From the NCBI GenBank assembly GCA_024642005.1, contig JAHECA010000019.1, positions 1 to 64,000 of the forward strand: a stretch of DNA of 64,000 bases. The letters run 5' to 3'. This document shows, piece after piece, positions 44,723-52,902 of this stretch (positions are counted from its first letter, which is position 1; every line of letters begins with the position of its first letter). This DNA is from Robiginitalea sp. GTDB taxonomy: Bacteria; Bacteroidota; Bacteroidia; Flavobacteriales; Flavobacteriaceae. The notes beneath the pieces were generated by a model, which worked only from the letters and a program-made list of their open reading frames with translations, made no database searches and had not been told where the DNA came from. The position numbers and the translations under genes were made by a program.

Positions 44723-45241
44723 ATGCTTAAAAAGAAGGTCGAAACCGCCCTGAACGAACAAATCCGCATAGAAGCGGAATCTTCACAGATTTATCTCTCC
44801 ATGGCTTCCTGGGCCGAGGTCAAGGGATTGGAAGGCATTGCCCAGTTCCTCTATAAGCATTCCGACGAGGAGCGGATGCACATGCTCAAATTCTTCAAAT
44901 ACGTGAACGAACGCGGCGGGCACGCCATCGTGTCTGAACTCTCGGCTCCCAAGATCGATTTCGGTTCGTTCCAGCAGTTGTTCCGCGAGCTGTTCGAGCA
45001 TGAAATCATGGTGTCGGAATGCATCAACAACCTGGTGCATATTACCCTGGAAGAGAAAGACTACGCCACCCACAATTTCCTGCAATGGTTTGTGGCCGAA
45101 CAAATAGAGGAAGAGGCCCTGGCCCGAACCATCCTCGACAAGATTGACCTGATCGGGAGCGACAAAGGCGGGCTTTACCTCTTTGACCGCGATATCCAGC
45201 AGCTAACCGTCAACAGTGCCGCCGATCCGGGCCCGGCCTAG
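44723..45241 (+). CDS. bacterial non-heme ferritin
   Basis: Forms a 24-subunit iron-storage cage. The 172-residue protein has all ferroxidase residues at the E. coli FtnA numbers: Glu17, Glu50, His53, Glu94, Gln127 and Glu130. It is a non-heme type with no Dps or bacterioferritin features. It has its own promoter. Behind it, after 58 bases with a separate promoter, lies a cysteine-rich gene that may also handle metals. Confidence 0.95.
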   Translation: MLKKKVETALNEQIRIEAESSQIYLSMASWAEVKGLEGIAQFLYKHSDEERMHMLKFFKYVNERGGHAIVSELSAPKIDFGSFQQLFRELFEHEIMVSECINNLVHITLEEKDYATHNFLQWFVAEQIEEEALARTILDKIDLIGSDKGGLYLFDRDIQQLTVNSAADPGPA

Positions 45242-45255
45242 CTTGTTAAATTTTA

Positions 45256-45284
45256 TTTAGATTTATTATAAATTACTACCTTTG
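45256..45284 (+). promoter_or_regulatory. promoter of the cysteine-rich protein gene
   Basis: TTTA (45256-45259), a 17-base spacer and TACCTTTG (45277-45284), an exact -7 match, 15 bases before ATG 45300, in a very AT-rich gap. Confidence 0.7.
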
Positions 45285-45299
45285 ACAGGAGCCGCTGTC

Positions 45300-45518
45300 A
45301 TGGGAAAGAAAAAAACAGCCGAGAAGGAAAAAAAAGCCGAGAAGAGCCGTGCCAAACGGCTTAAAAAGCTTGCCGTTACCTGCTGTTCCCCTAAAGGGTG
45401 CAAATCGAAATGCTGCGAGAAATACGCCAGGTGCGAAACCAAGCGTTGTAAAAATTGCCCCTGCCTGGACCTGCTCCAAACCCTTCAGGAATCCCGATTG
45501 TTTAGCGAAGTGGCCTGA
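45300..45518 (+). CDS. small basic nine-cysteine protein, unknown function
   Basis: A 72-residue protein. Residues 1-25 are a highly basic Lys/Glu/Arg helix (MGKKKTAEKEKKAEKSRAKR). Then nine cysteines fall within about 30 residues (TCCSPKGCKSKCCEKYARC and ETKRCKNCPC), a density like metallothioneins or tight zinc clusters, and a short leucine-rich tail ends it. It stands beside ferritin under its own strong promoter, so it is expressed on its own. I do not recognise the family; metal storage or nucleic-acid binding are both possible. Confidence 0.75.
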   Translation: MGKKKTAEKEKKAEKSRAKRLKKLAVTCCSPKGCKSKCCEKYARCETKRCKNCPCLDLLQTLQESRLFSEVA

Positions 45519-45530
45519 TCTTCGGGCGCG

Positions 45531-45935
45531 TTACTGCCTCTTGGCCACAGGGAGGGAACCTTCCTTGCCGGCACTGGTGTATGCTTCCAGTTTGTCCGGA
45601 CCGAACTGGATGTAATACGAGGCCTGCAACAAATAATAATCGCCGTGGTCGCATGTGGTGTCGCACAAGGGTCGGTGGGCGGCATAGACGTTGTGTTTGG
45701 CCTCCAGATAGAACCGAAAGGCATCGGGCTTCTGTCTGAGCAAGGCCTGTTCAAAGGCCCGCTGATCCTTCCAGTAATCGAGTTCGTCCTGTTCTGCCGA
45801 GAAGCGCACTACCTGTTCGTAAACGCCGTCTGAGTGCCCCATATTTGAAAAGAAGGAGCCCTCATCCTTTTGCGCCCACCCCCAGGATGGACCCATCAGG
45901 GCAACTAGCAGGGTTATGTACACAATCCGACGCAT
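45531..45935 (-). CDS. exported hypothetical protein
   Basis: A 134-residue protein with a signal peptide (MRRIVYITLLVALMGPSWGW, cut near AQ). The mature part contains a Cys pair in LCDTTCDHGDYYLLQASYY and aromatic-rich helices. No domain is recognised. It converges with the cysteine-rich gene 12 bases away. The frame extends upstream to a TTG at 45953, but ATG 45935 gives the normal signal peptide. Confidence 0.6.
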   Translation of the reverse strand: MRRIVYITLLVALMGPSWGWAQKDEGSFFSNMGHSDGVYEQVVRFSAEQDELDYWKDQRAFEQALLRQKPDAFRFYLEAKHNVYAAHRPLCDTTCDHGDYYLLQASYYIQFGPDKLEAYTSAGKEGSLPVAKRQ

Positions 45936-46006
45936 CAGGGAGCTTTTTATCAAATAAGACGAAATGCTTTCCCTTAAGTTACAGGAAGTTGCGTGTTTTC
46001 TACAAA

Positions 46007-46029
46007 AAAAGAGGCCAATGGCCTCTTTT
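46007..46029 (-). terminator. terminator of ssb (works in both directions)
   Basis: AAAAGAGGCC (46007-46016) pairs with GGCCTCTTTT (46020-46029) around AAT. On the minus strand it ends with seven T, fitting termination of ssb, whose stop is 24 bases upstream of it. Confidence 0.85.
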
Positions 46030-46052
46030 CCCGGTTAAAAGCAAGAAAGCGC

Positions 46053-46385
46053 TTATTTGCCCAATAAGAGCAACTCTGTACAACGAACCTCCGTCACATA
46101 CTTGCGCTGCCCTTCGGCCGTGTCGTAATGCCGGTGGATGAGTTTGCCCTCCACGGCCACTTCCTTGCCCTTGTTCAGGTAATTCTCGGCAATTTCAGCC
46201 GTTTTGCCCCAGGCGACCACCTGGTGCCACTGGGTGTCGGTTACCTTTTCGCCCTCCCCGTTGCGGTAGGTTTCATTCGTTGCCAGTGAAAAGCGCGCCA
46301 ATCTGCCGCCACCCTCCAGGACGGTCACTTCCGGGTCTTGCCCGAGGTTGCCAATCAATTGTACTCTGTTCCTCAATGCGTTCAT
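46053..46385 (-). CDS. ssb: single-stranded DNA-binding protein
   Basis: A 110-residue OB-fold SSB: MNALRNRVQLIGNLGQDPEV, FSLATNET, WHQVVAWGKTAEIAENYLNKG and the C-terminal strand TEVRCTELLLLGK. It lacks the acidic DDDIPF-type tail that recruits partner proteins in long SSBs, so it is a short form seen beside mobile or secondary ssb genes in Bacteroidota. ATG 46385 is chosen; the upstream open frame crosses the promoter. Confidence 0.9.
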   Translation of the reverse strand: MNALRNRVQLIGNLGQDPEVTVLEGGGRLARFSLATNETYRNGEGEKVTDTQWHQVVAWGKTAEIAENYLNKGKEVAVEGKLIHRHYDTAEGQRKYVTEVRCTELLLLGK

Positions 46386-46626
46386 GGTTCTGAAATTTGT
46401 ATAAGATGAATATGTGGTGCCCGGAATTGACCCCGGCCTTGCAAACTTAGGCTCCTGCCATGCCGGTTGTCGGTCGGCAAACGCTTGTATTCGTTTGTAA
46501 ACGCCTTGCTGAAGTCCAGTTGGGCAGAAACACGTCTTGCTGCCCATTGAATTGCCTGCCTGCCTTGGCAGAAACATTTGAATAATACGTATCTTACTTT
46601 CTCATTCGAACACAAACCAACCCGAC
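46386..46626. other. intergenic region between ssb and the M28 peptidase gene
   Basis: A 241-base divergent gap. I see the ssb -7 element (46442-46449) and a small inverted repeat CAAACG-N8-CGTTTG (46478-46497). A minus-strand open frame of 77 codons crosses it but has no recognisable protein features. Confidence 0.5.
46442..46449 (-). promoter_or_regulatory. -7 element of ssb
   Basis: TAAGTTTG on the minus strand is an exact TAnnTTTG match, giving a leader of about 50 bases before the ssb ATG. Confidence 0.5.
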
Positions 46627-48180
46627 ATGAAACGAATCTTTTTACTGGTGCCCGCGCTGCTGCTTCTCACCGCACCGCTCCGGGCACAGGATGCCGCACA
46701 GGTGGTGGCCCAAATCGAAAAGGAAGCCATTGAATCTTCCCAACTGCAAACCATGGCCCACCAGCTGATGGACGTAATAGGCCCCCGGCTCGTGGGAACG
46801 CCCCAGATGCAAAAAGCCCATGAATGGGCGGTAAACACCTTTAAGGGGTGGGGCATTGCGGCCGCAAACGAAACATGGGGCACCTGGCGGGGCTGGCAAC
46901 GCGGTATTTGCCATATAGACCTCATGGAGCCCAGGGAAGTAACCCTGCACGGCCGGCAACTGGCCTGGAGCCCAGGCACCTCCTCCAAGGGTATTACCGC
47001 CGGGCTGGTTACCCTGCCAGAAGCAGCCGATTCCCTGGCCTTTGCCCGCTGGCTTCCTCAGGTGAAAGGCAAATGGGTCTGCGTTTCGATGCCCCAGCCC
47101 ACCGGTCGGCCCGACGACAACTGGGAAGAGTTCGCCACTGCTGAATCTTTTGAAAAAATGAAGCGTGAAAGGGAGGCCCAGAACAAAGCATGGGACGACA
47201 ACCTGAGACGTACAGGCTACGATTCCAGGTCGCTGAACACTGCCCTGGAAGCTGCCGGTGCGGCCGGCATACTGCAGTCGAGGTGGTCCAATGCCTTTGG
47301 CGCCAATAAGATTTTCAGTGCCAACACCGAAAAGATCCCGGTTATCGACCTGGCCCAGGAAGACTACGGCCTGGTCTACCGGCTGGCTGTGAACGGCGAC
47401 CAACCCATAATAAAAGTGGTTGCCGAGTCTGAGGAGCTGGGCAGGGTGCCTACCTTCAACACCGTGGCACGCATTCAGGGCACCGAGCTCCCAGACGAAT
47501 ACGTGGTGCTTTCAGCCCATTTCGATTCGTGGGACGGGGGAACTGGGGCAACCGACAACGGCACCGGCACCATCACGATGATGGAAGCAGCGCGACTGCT
47601 CAAAAAGGTTCTGCCCAACCCGAAACGCACCATCCTGATTGGTCTGTGGGGCAGCGAGGAACAGGGACTGAACGGGTCGAGGGCCTTTGTGGAGGACCAC
47701 CCGGAAGTGGTTTCGGGCCTGCAGGCCCTGTTCAACCAGGACAACGGCACCGGCAGGGTGGTCCAGATCTCGGGGCAGGGCTTCCTGCACGCCTACGACT
47801 ATCTGGGCAGGTGGCTTGAGGCGGTACCCGATACCATTACCCGCCACATTGAAACCACCTTCCCCGGGAACCCGGGGCGCGGGGGCTCCGATTACGCCTC
47901 CTTTGTAGCCGCCGGGGCACCTGCCTTTTCGCTGAGCTCCCTGAGTTGGAGCTATTGGAATTATACCTGGCATACAAACCTAGACACCTACGACAAAATT
48001 GTGTTCGACGACGTGCAGAACAATGCCATTCTCACCGCCGTGCTGGCCTATATGGCCAGTGAGGACCCACAGCGTACTTCCCGAGAAAAGGCCGTGCTAT
48101 CGAAAGACCCCAGAACGGGCGAGCAGCGGCAATGGCCCGAGCCCAGAAGCCCCGAACGCGAAGGCGGCAAAAACGACTGA
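46627..48180 (+). CDS. secreted M28 family zinc aminopeptidase
   Basis: A 517-residue exported peptidase. Signal peptide 1-20; a PA-like insert lies within about 115-250; the M28 catalytic domain has zinc ligands His298, Asp310 (SAHFDSWDGGTGATDNGTG), the catalytic/ligand Glu pair at 344-345 (GSEEQG), Asp372 and a His near the C terminus (YTWHTNLDTYDKI). M28 enzymes of this kind remove N-terminal residues from peptides or act as carboxypeptidases (glutamate carboxypeptidase type). The next gene starts 40 bases later, so they are probably co-transcribed. Confidence 0.92.
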   Translation: MKRIFLLVPALLLLTAPLRAQDAAQVVAQIEKEAIESSQLQTMAHQLMDVIGPRLVGTPQMQKAHEWAVNTFKGWGIAAANETWGTWRGWQRGICHIDLMEPREVTLHGRQLAWSPGTSSKGITAGLVTLPEAADSLAFARWLPQVKGKWVCVSMPQPTGRPDDNWEEFATAESFEKMKREREAQNKAWDDNLRRTGYDSRSLNTALEAAGAAGILQSRWSNAFGANKIFSANTEKIPVIDLAQEDYGLVYRLAVNGDQPIIKVVAESEELGRVPTFNTVARIQGTELPDEYVVLSAHFDSWDGGTGATDNGTGTITMMEAARLLKKVLPNPKRTILIGLWGSEEQGLNGSRAFVEDHPEVVSGLQALFNQDNGTGRVVQISGQGFLHAYDYLGRWLEAVPDTITRHIETTFPGNPGRGGSDYASFVAAGAPAFSLSSLSWSYWNYTWHTNLDTYDKIVFDDVQNNAILTAVLAYMASEDPQRTSREKAVLSKDPRTGEQRQWPEPRSPEREGGKND

Positions 48181-48220
48181 TCAACCCGAAACGAGAGACC
48201 CAACCACAAACCCATTCCCG

Positions 48221-51200
48221 ATGAAAGCAAAACTCCTTTTGCTGGCCCTGCTGCTGACCCTAGGCGCACAGGGGCAACGAAAAAAAACCAGGATCCCCGA
48301 ACCCGTTCTGAACGACAGCCTCTACCAGGGCCTGAAATGGCGCAATATCGGCCCCTTCAGGGGTGGCCGCAGTGTAACCGTCTGCGGTGTTCCGAGCCAG
48401 CCTGGCACCTTTTACATGGGGTCTACCGGGGGTGGGGTCTGGAAAACTACCGACGGGGGGATTCGCTGGGATAACGTCTCAGACGGCTTCTTCAAGACCG
48501 GCACCGTGGGCGACCTCGCCGTATCGGCCTCCAACCCCAACGTGGTGCTGGCAGGCATGGGCGAACACCCCGCCCGGGGGGTAATGACTTCCATGGGAGA
48601 CGGGGTGTACCTCTCGCGCAATGCAGGCAAGAGCTGGGAACACCTGGGCCTGGCGAAGAGCCGTCATATCTCAGATGTCATCATCCATCCCCGCGATGAA
48701 AATACCTACTACGTGGCCGTACAGGGGGCGCAGTACGGACCCAGTCCAGACCGCGGCATCTACCGCACCACCGACGGGGGCAAGACCTGGGACCGCATCC
48801 TCTATGTGAATGAGGTTACCGGGGCATCTTCCCTGAGCATGGACCCCGGCAACCCCCTGATATTGTACGCGGCCTTCTGGGAACACCGCCGCAAGCCCTG
48901 GACCATGGAATCTGGAGGGCCTAATTCAGGTCTCTATAAATCAGAAGACGGGGGAACCACCTGGAAAAAGCTCAAAGAAGGCCTTCCGGAAGCTTTCGGC
49001 AAAGCCGGCATCTCGGCTTCAGGAGCCCGGCAAGGCCTCGTGTTTGCCGTTTTGGAAGCCGAGGGCGACAAGGCCGGGGTATACCGCAGCGACGACGGGG
49101 GCGACTCCTGGCAGCAGGTCAATAAAGACCGGATCAACGTGGCGCGTTCGTGGTATTATATGGAAATTTTCGCCGACCCCGTAGACCCCAACCGGGTGTA
49201 TGTGCTGAATGCCCCGGTAACCCGTTCCATAGACGGGGGGAAAACCTTTCAGCCCCTTTCCACACCGCACGGAGACAACCACGACCTGTGGATACACCCG
49301 GGCGACAACAACATCCTGGCCAATGCCAACGACGGTGGGGCCAACATCAGCTACAACGGCGGGCAAACCTGGAGCAGCCAGGAAAACCAACCCACCGCCC
49401 AATTCTACCGGGTAATCGCCGACAACCGTTTCCCGTATTACGTTTACGGCGGACAACAAGACAATTCGGCCATCGCCATCGCCAGCCGCACCAACGGGGC
49501 GGGGATCGATTGGAAAGACTGGTACTCGGTGGCCGGCTGCGAGAGTGCCTACCTGGCCTTCGACCCTGATAACCCCGATCTGGTATACGGCGGCTGTTAC
49601 CAGGGCATTATTGAGAAATGGGTGGCGGCCACCCATGATGCCAAGGAAATCAAGGAATACCCCGAGCTATCGCTGGGCAATCCGCCCAACCGGCACCGGT
49701 ACCGCTACAACTGGAATGCCCCAATCATCAGCGACCCACACGACCGTGCAACCCTCTACCATGCGGGCAACGTGGTATTCCGCTCGAGCGACCAGGGCCA
49801 GAGTTGGGAAGCGATCAGCCCGGACCTGACCCGGAACGACCCGGCCCATCAGGGGCCCGGGGGGCAGCCGTATACGAACGAGGCAGCCGGAGGGGAAAAT
49901 TACAATACGCTGATGTACCTGGTTGCCTCGCCTCACGAGCAAGGTGTTTTATGGGCCGGAAGTGACGACGGGCTGGTACACCTGACCCGTGACGGCGGGC
50001 AGAACTGGGCAAACGTTACCCCTGCAGGCATGCAGGAAGGCATTGTGAACAGCATCGAGGTGTCGCCCCACAACCCGGCCACCGCCTATGTTACCCTGAT
50101 GCGGTACAAGTTCATGGACCTGACCCCATATGTGTACAAGACCACCGACTACGGCCAGCAGTGGACGCTTGTCACGAATGGCTTCGACGATCCGAATGGT
50201 TTCCCCAGGGTGGTGCGGGAAGACCCGGCCAGGCCGGGCCTGCTTTATGCGGGTACCGAAACCGGCCTGTACCTGTCTGTAAACGGGGGGCAGCTCTGGG
50301 AGCGGTTCCAGCTTAACCTGCCTGTGGTGCCGATTAACGACCTGGGCTTTCGGGCCAACGACCTGATTGCCGCTACGGCCGGCCGCGCCTTCTGGATCCT
50401 GGACGATTTGTCGTCGTTGCAGCAACTGGCCGGACAGGAAAAAGGCTTCAGCCTCGTTAGCCCTCGGGACACCTACCTATTCAGCGGCGGTTCAGTCGAC
50501 AAATTCGAACCGGGCCTCGGACAAAATCCAAAATCAGGGGTTTTGCTCGATTATTACCTGGCCAAAGATTCCGATTCTGCCAAGATAAAGCTGGAGATCC
50601 TGCAAGGCGAAAAGGTGTTGCGCACCTATTCCAACCAGGCCCCAAAAGACTTCAAATCATGGCCGGGGGGGCCTTCCAAGCCCGAGGTCTTACCGGCCAA
50701 AAAGGGCCTGAACCGTTTTGCCTGGAATTTCAGGCGCGAGGCGTTGCCTGCCGTTAACGGCGTCTTCGTATACGGCGATTACAGCGGCTCAAGGGTTGGC
50801 CCCGGCACTTATACAGCCCGGCTTACCCTCGATTCCCTGGAAGTGAGCCGGGAATTCCGGGTGCTGGCCCGGCCCGGCCTGCAGGCAACCCCTGCACAAT
50901 TCGCAGAGCAACAGCAGGCCCTGGCCCAGATCGAAGGGGCCATTCGCGACATGCACGAAGCGGTAAACCAAATGCGCTCGGTTCGCGACCAGCTCAAGGG
51001 TTACAAAGGGCTGCTCGCAGAACAGGAAAAAGCCAAACCCCTGCTGGAAAAGGGAGACGCCCTGCTGGAGCGCATCAAGGCCTGGGAAGAACGGCTCATC
51101 CAACCCGACCAAAAGACCTTTCAGGACGTAATCAATTTCAACAACCGGCTCAATGCCGAACTCATGTACCTGAAATCGTATGTAGACGCCCCCCTGCCCG

Positions 51201-51352
51201 AACTCACCCAAGGGGCGCGGGAACGCCTGGGAGACCTGATGGGCGAATGGGCTTCCCTGGCGAGGGAACGCGATGCGATCGTAAACGGGGAAATGCAGGG
51301 GTATAACCAGCTCTACCGCGAACTCGACCTGCCCGCCCTGATTATGGAATAA
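48221..51352 (+). CDS. secreted VPS10/Asp-box beta-propeller protein
   Basis: A 1043-residue exported protein with signal peptide MKAKLLLLALLLTLGAQGQ. Residues 30-720 carry about eleven Asp-box repeats of the form S-x-D-x-G-x-T-W (for example TTDGGIRW, RNAGKSWE, EDGGTTWK, SDDGGDSW, TRDGGQNW, NGGQLWER), forming one or two BNR/sortilin-like propellers. A beta-sandwich stretch follows, then a helical coiled-coil-like end (about 880-1040). No sialidase catalytic triad was recognised. Coupled in position with the M28 peptidase; could bind or present peptides. The frame upstream of ATG 48221 overlaps the peptidase gene and is not coding. Confidence 0.85.
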   Translation: MKAKLLLLALLLTLGAQGQRKKTRIPEPVLNDSLYQGLKWRNIGPFRGGRSVTVCGVPSQPGTFYMGSTGGGVWKTTDGGIRWDNVSDGFFKTGTVGDLAVSASNPNVVLAGMGEHPARGVMTSMGDGVYLSRNAGKSWEHLGLAKSRHISDVIIHPRDENTYYVAVQGAQYGPSPDRGIYRTTDGGKTWDRILYVNEVTGASSLSMDPGNPLILYAAFWEHRRKPWTMESGGPNSGLYKSEDGGTTWKKLKEGLPEAFGKAGISASGARQGLVFAVLEAEGDKAGVYRSDDGGDSWQQVNKDRINVARSWYYMEIFADPVDPNRVYVLNAPVTRSIDGGKTFQPLSTPHGDNHDLWIHPGDNNILANANDGGANISYNGGQTWSSQENQPTAQFYRVIADNRFPYYVYGGQQDNSAIAIASRTNGAGIDWKDWYSVAGCESAYLAFDPDNPDLVYGGCYQGIIEKWVAATHDAKEIKEYPELSLGNPPNRHRYRYNWNAPIISDPHDRATLYHAGNVVFRSSDQGQSWEAISPDLTRNDPAHQGPGGQPYTNEAAGGENYNTLMYLVASPHEQGVLWAGSDDGLVHLTRDGGQNWANVTPAGMQEGIVNSIEVSPHNPATAYVTLMRYKFMDLTPYVYKTTDYGQQWTLVTNGFDDPNGFPRVVREDPARPGLLYAGTETGLYLSVNGGQLWERFQLNLPVVPINDLGFRANDLIAATAGRAFWILDDLSSLQQLAGQEKGFSLVSPRDTYLFSGGSVDKFEPGLGQNPKSGVLLDYYLAKDSDSAKIKLEILQGEKVLRTYSNQAPKDFKSWPGGPSKPEVLPAKKGLNRFAWNFRREALPAVNGVFVYGDYSGSRVGPGTYTARLTLDSLEVSREFRVLARPGLQATPAQFAEQQQALAQIEGAIRDMHEAVNQMRSVRDQLKGYKGLLAEQEKAKPLLEKGDALLERIKAWEERLIQPDQKTFQDVINFNNRLNAELMYLKSYVDAPLPELTQGARERLGDLMGEWASLARERDAIVNGEMQGYNQLYRELDLPALIME

Positions 51353-51359
51353 AGCGAAG

Positions 51360-51926
51360 ATGGAATTTTTTACTGATCGTGAATTTCAGACCGCCGACCT
51401 ACCTTCGGGTGGTCTTTCAAAAGGATCATACGACTCCTGTACCTTTAGGGGTCTCAATCTCTCGGGAGGCTATCTCGACGGTTGCCATTTTTTGGATTGC
51501 GAGTTCGTGGATTGCAACCTGAGCAATGCAAACATCGGCGGCGCCCAATGGAATGGGGCCCGTTTTCGGGGATGCAAGATGGTGGGTCTCCGTTTTGAAA
51601 CTTGCGGGCAGTACATCACAGGACTGCGGTTTGAAAAGAGCCAGCTCGACTTTTCCTCCTTTAGCGGAATCGCAGTACAGGGAACCTTATTTGAAGACTG
51701 CTCGCTGCGGGAAGTAGATTTTACGCAGGCCGATTTAAGCCGTGCGGCGTTTACGCGTTGCAACCTGGATCGGGCTGCTTTTTCGCAAACGAATCTGGAA
51801 GGTGCCGATTTGAGCACGGCCCTTCACTTTTCGATCGACCCGGAACAAAACCGGCTGCGCAAGGCACGCTTTTCCACCGAAGGCCTGCCGGGGCTGTTGG
51901 GGAAATACGGGATATTAATTGAATAA
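51360..51926 (+). CDS. Qnr-like pentapeptide-repeat protein
   Basis: A 188-residue right-handed quadrilateral beta-helix protein built of A(D/N)LxX repeats: CTFRGLNLSGGYLDGC, CEFVDCNLSNANIGGAQW, CSLREVDFTQADLSRAAF and others. A C-terminal cap HFSIDPEQNRLRKARFS follows by GLLGKYGILIE, as in YjbI/Qnr-type proteins. Such proteins mimic DNA and can protect gyrase from inhibitors; that role is not proven here. It sits seven bases after the propeller gene and is followed by a zinc-ribbon gene. Confidence 0.85.
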   Translation: MEFFTDREFQTADLPSGGLSKGSYDSCTFRGLNLSGGYLDGCHFLDCEFVDCNLSNANIGGAQWNGARFRGCKMVGLRFETCGQYITGLRFEKSQLDFSSFSGIAVQGTLFEDCSLREVDFTQADLSRAAFTRCNLDRAAFSQTNLEGADLSTALHFSIDPEQNRLRKARFSTEGLPGLLGKYGILIE

Positions 51927-51934
51927 TAAGGCTT

Positions 51935-52315
51935 TTGAAAGGACGTTGTCTGGAATGCAATACCGAATTCAGGGGGCGTACCGACAAGAAATTCTGTTCG
52001 GACTATTGCAGGAACGCCTATCACAACCGGATAAACCGCGACAGCAACAACCTGGTTCGCACGGTAAACAACCGCTTGCGGAAGAATTACCGCATTTTAC
52101 AGGGTATAGCCGCAAGGCCTGGGGCCGAGCCAATCGGGCGATCCCAGCTAACTGACCGCGGGTTTGACTTCAACAGCATAACAGGCATCAGCGCCACCCA
52201 GCAGGGCAGGCCATGTTACTGCGTGTACGACCTGGGTTATATTGCCCAGGGGGCAGACTCCGTAAAAATTGTGAAGGCACCCCCGAATACGGGCGCCGCG
52301 TCTCGCTATTTATAG
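51935..52315 (+). CDS. zinc-ribbon domain protein
   Basis: A 126-residue protein. An N-terminal treble-clef/zinc-ribbon with CLEC (Cys5, Cys8) and FCSDYCRNAYHN supplies four cysteines for a zinc site. A basic helix and a C-terminal beta-rich part (about 80-126) follow. The start appears to be TTG (51935), eight bases after the pentapeptide gene. It is conserved in Flavobacteria; function unknown, perhaps nucleic-acid binding. The 3' end overlaps the CBS gene by ten bases. Confidence 0.75.
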   Translation: MKGRCLECNTEFRGRTDKKFCSDYCRNAYHNRINRDSNNLVRTVNNRLRKNYRILQGIAARPGAEPIGRSQLTDRGFDFNSITGISATQQGRPCYCVYDLGYIAQGADSVKIVKAPPNTGAASRYL

Positions 52316-52776
52316 TTGTGTGAGGAGAGTTTCAGTGCGGCTACCACAATATCTTTCCGGCTGATTTGGCCTACCAAAAGACCATCTTTCATAACCGGTA
52401 AACGGCGGCGGTTGTTTTTATGGAAGCGGTCGGCGGCATCGAAGATAGACATGTCGTGGGGTATGGTATCCACGTTTTTGGTCATGAAGGCCTCCACACT
52501 CTTCTCAAGAATCGGCTGGTTGAAATAGCGGCTCTCAGAGATCTGCTTCATGCAGTCGGCTTCGGATACAATCCCGACCAGAAACCCGTTATCGTCCAGT
52601 ACTGGGCCCCCTGAAATGCGGTTTTTTGCAAAGGTTTCCATTACTTCAAGAATAGACTGTTCCGGGTGAAAGGTCACCAGTTTGCGCGTCATATAATCAG
52701 ATACCAGTATAGGGGCGTCGTACTCTTTTTTCGACACTTCCCTGGCCCTGCGGCCCACAAAGCTTTTGATTCCCAT
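52306..52776 (-). CDS. tandem CBS domain protein
   Basis: A 156-residue cytoplasmic protein made of two CBS domains: residues about 27-82 (VSDYMTRKLVTFHPEQSI) and 92-150 (AFMTKNVDTIPHDMSI). Pairs of CBS domains bind adenosyl ligands such as AMP or ATP, so an energy-sensing role is likely; no effector domain is present. The start ATG 52776 is read from the AT-rich divergent gap that holds repeated TTTTGATAT motifs. Confidence 0.85.
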   Translation of the reverse strand: MGIKSFVGRRAREVSKKEYDAPILVSDYMTRKLVTFHPEQSILEVMETFAKNRISGGPVLDDNGFLVGIVSEADCMKQISESRYFNQPILEKSVEAFMTKNVDTIPHDMSIFDAADRFHKNNRRRLPVMKDGLLVGQISRKDIVVAALKLSSHNYK

Positions 52777-52902
52777 GGGTCATTAATTAGTAGGGTGAAG
52801 CTCTAAATATATCAAAATTCTTTTAATTATTTTCACGATATTTTGATATTACATGCCGACCTTCTAATATTTTAAACTTTTAACTGTCTTTTTGATATCC
52901 CA
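52777..52902. promoter_or_regulatory. AT-rich divergent regulatory region with TTTTGATAT repeats
   Basis: The gap between the CBS and M28 genes is AT-rich and holds an inverted pair ATATCAAAAT (52809-52818) and ATTTTGATAT (52840-52849) and a third copy TTTTGATAT (52890-52898), which ends four bases before the M28 ATG. A minus-strand TATATTTA -7-like element overlaps the first copy. Confidence 0.55.

Noticed and set aside
46382-46615. 77-codon minus-strand frame in the ssb upstream region
   Set aside because: Overlaps the ssb promoter, has no -7 element of its own and no recognisable features.
47999-48220. N-terminal extension of the propeller gene
   Set aside because: Overlaps the M28 peptidase gene out of frame; ATG 48221 begins a normal signal peptide.
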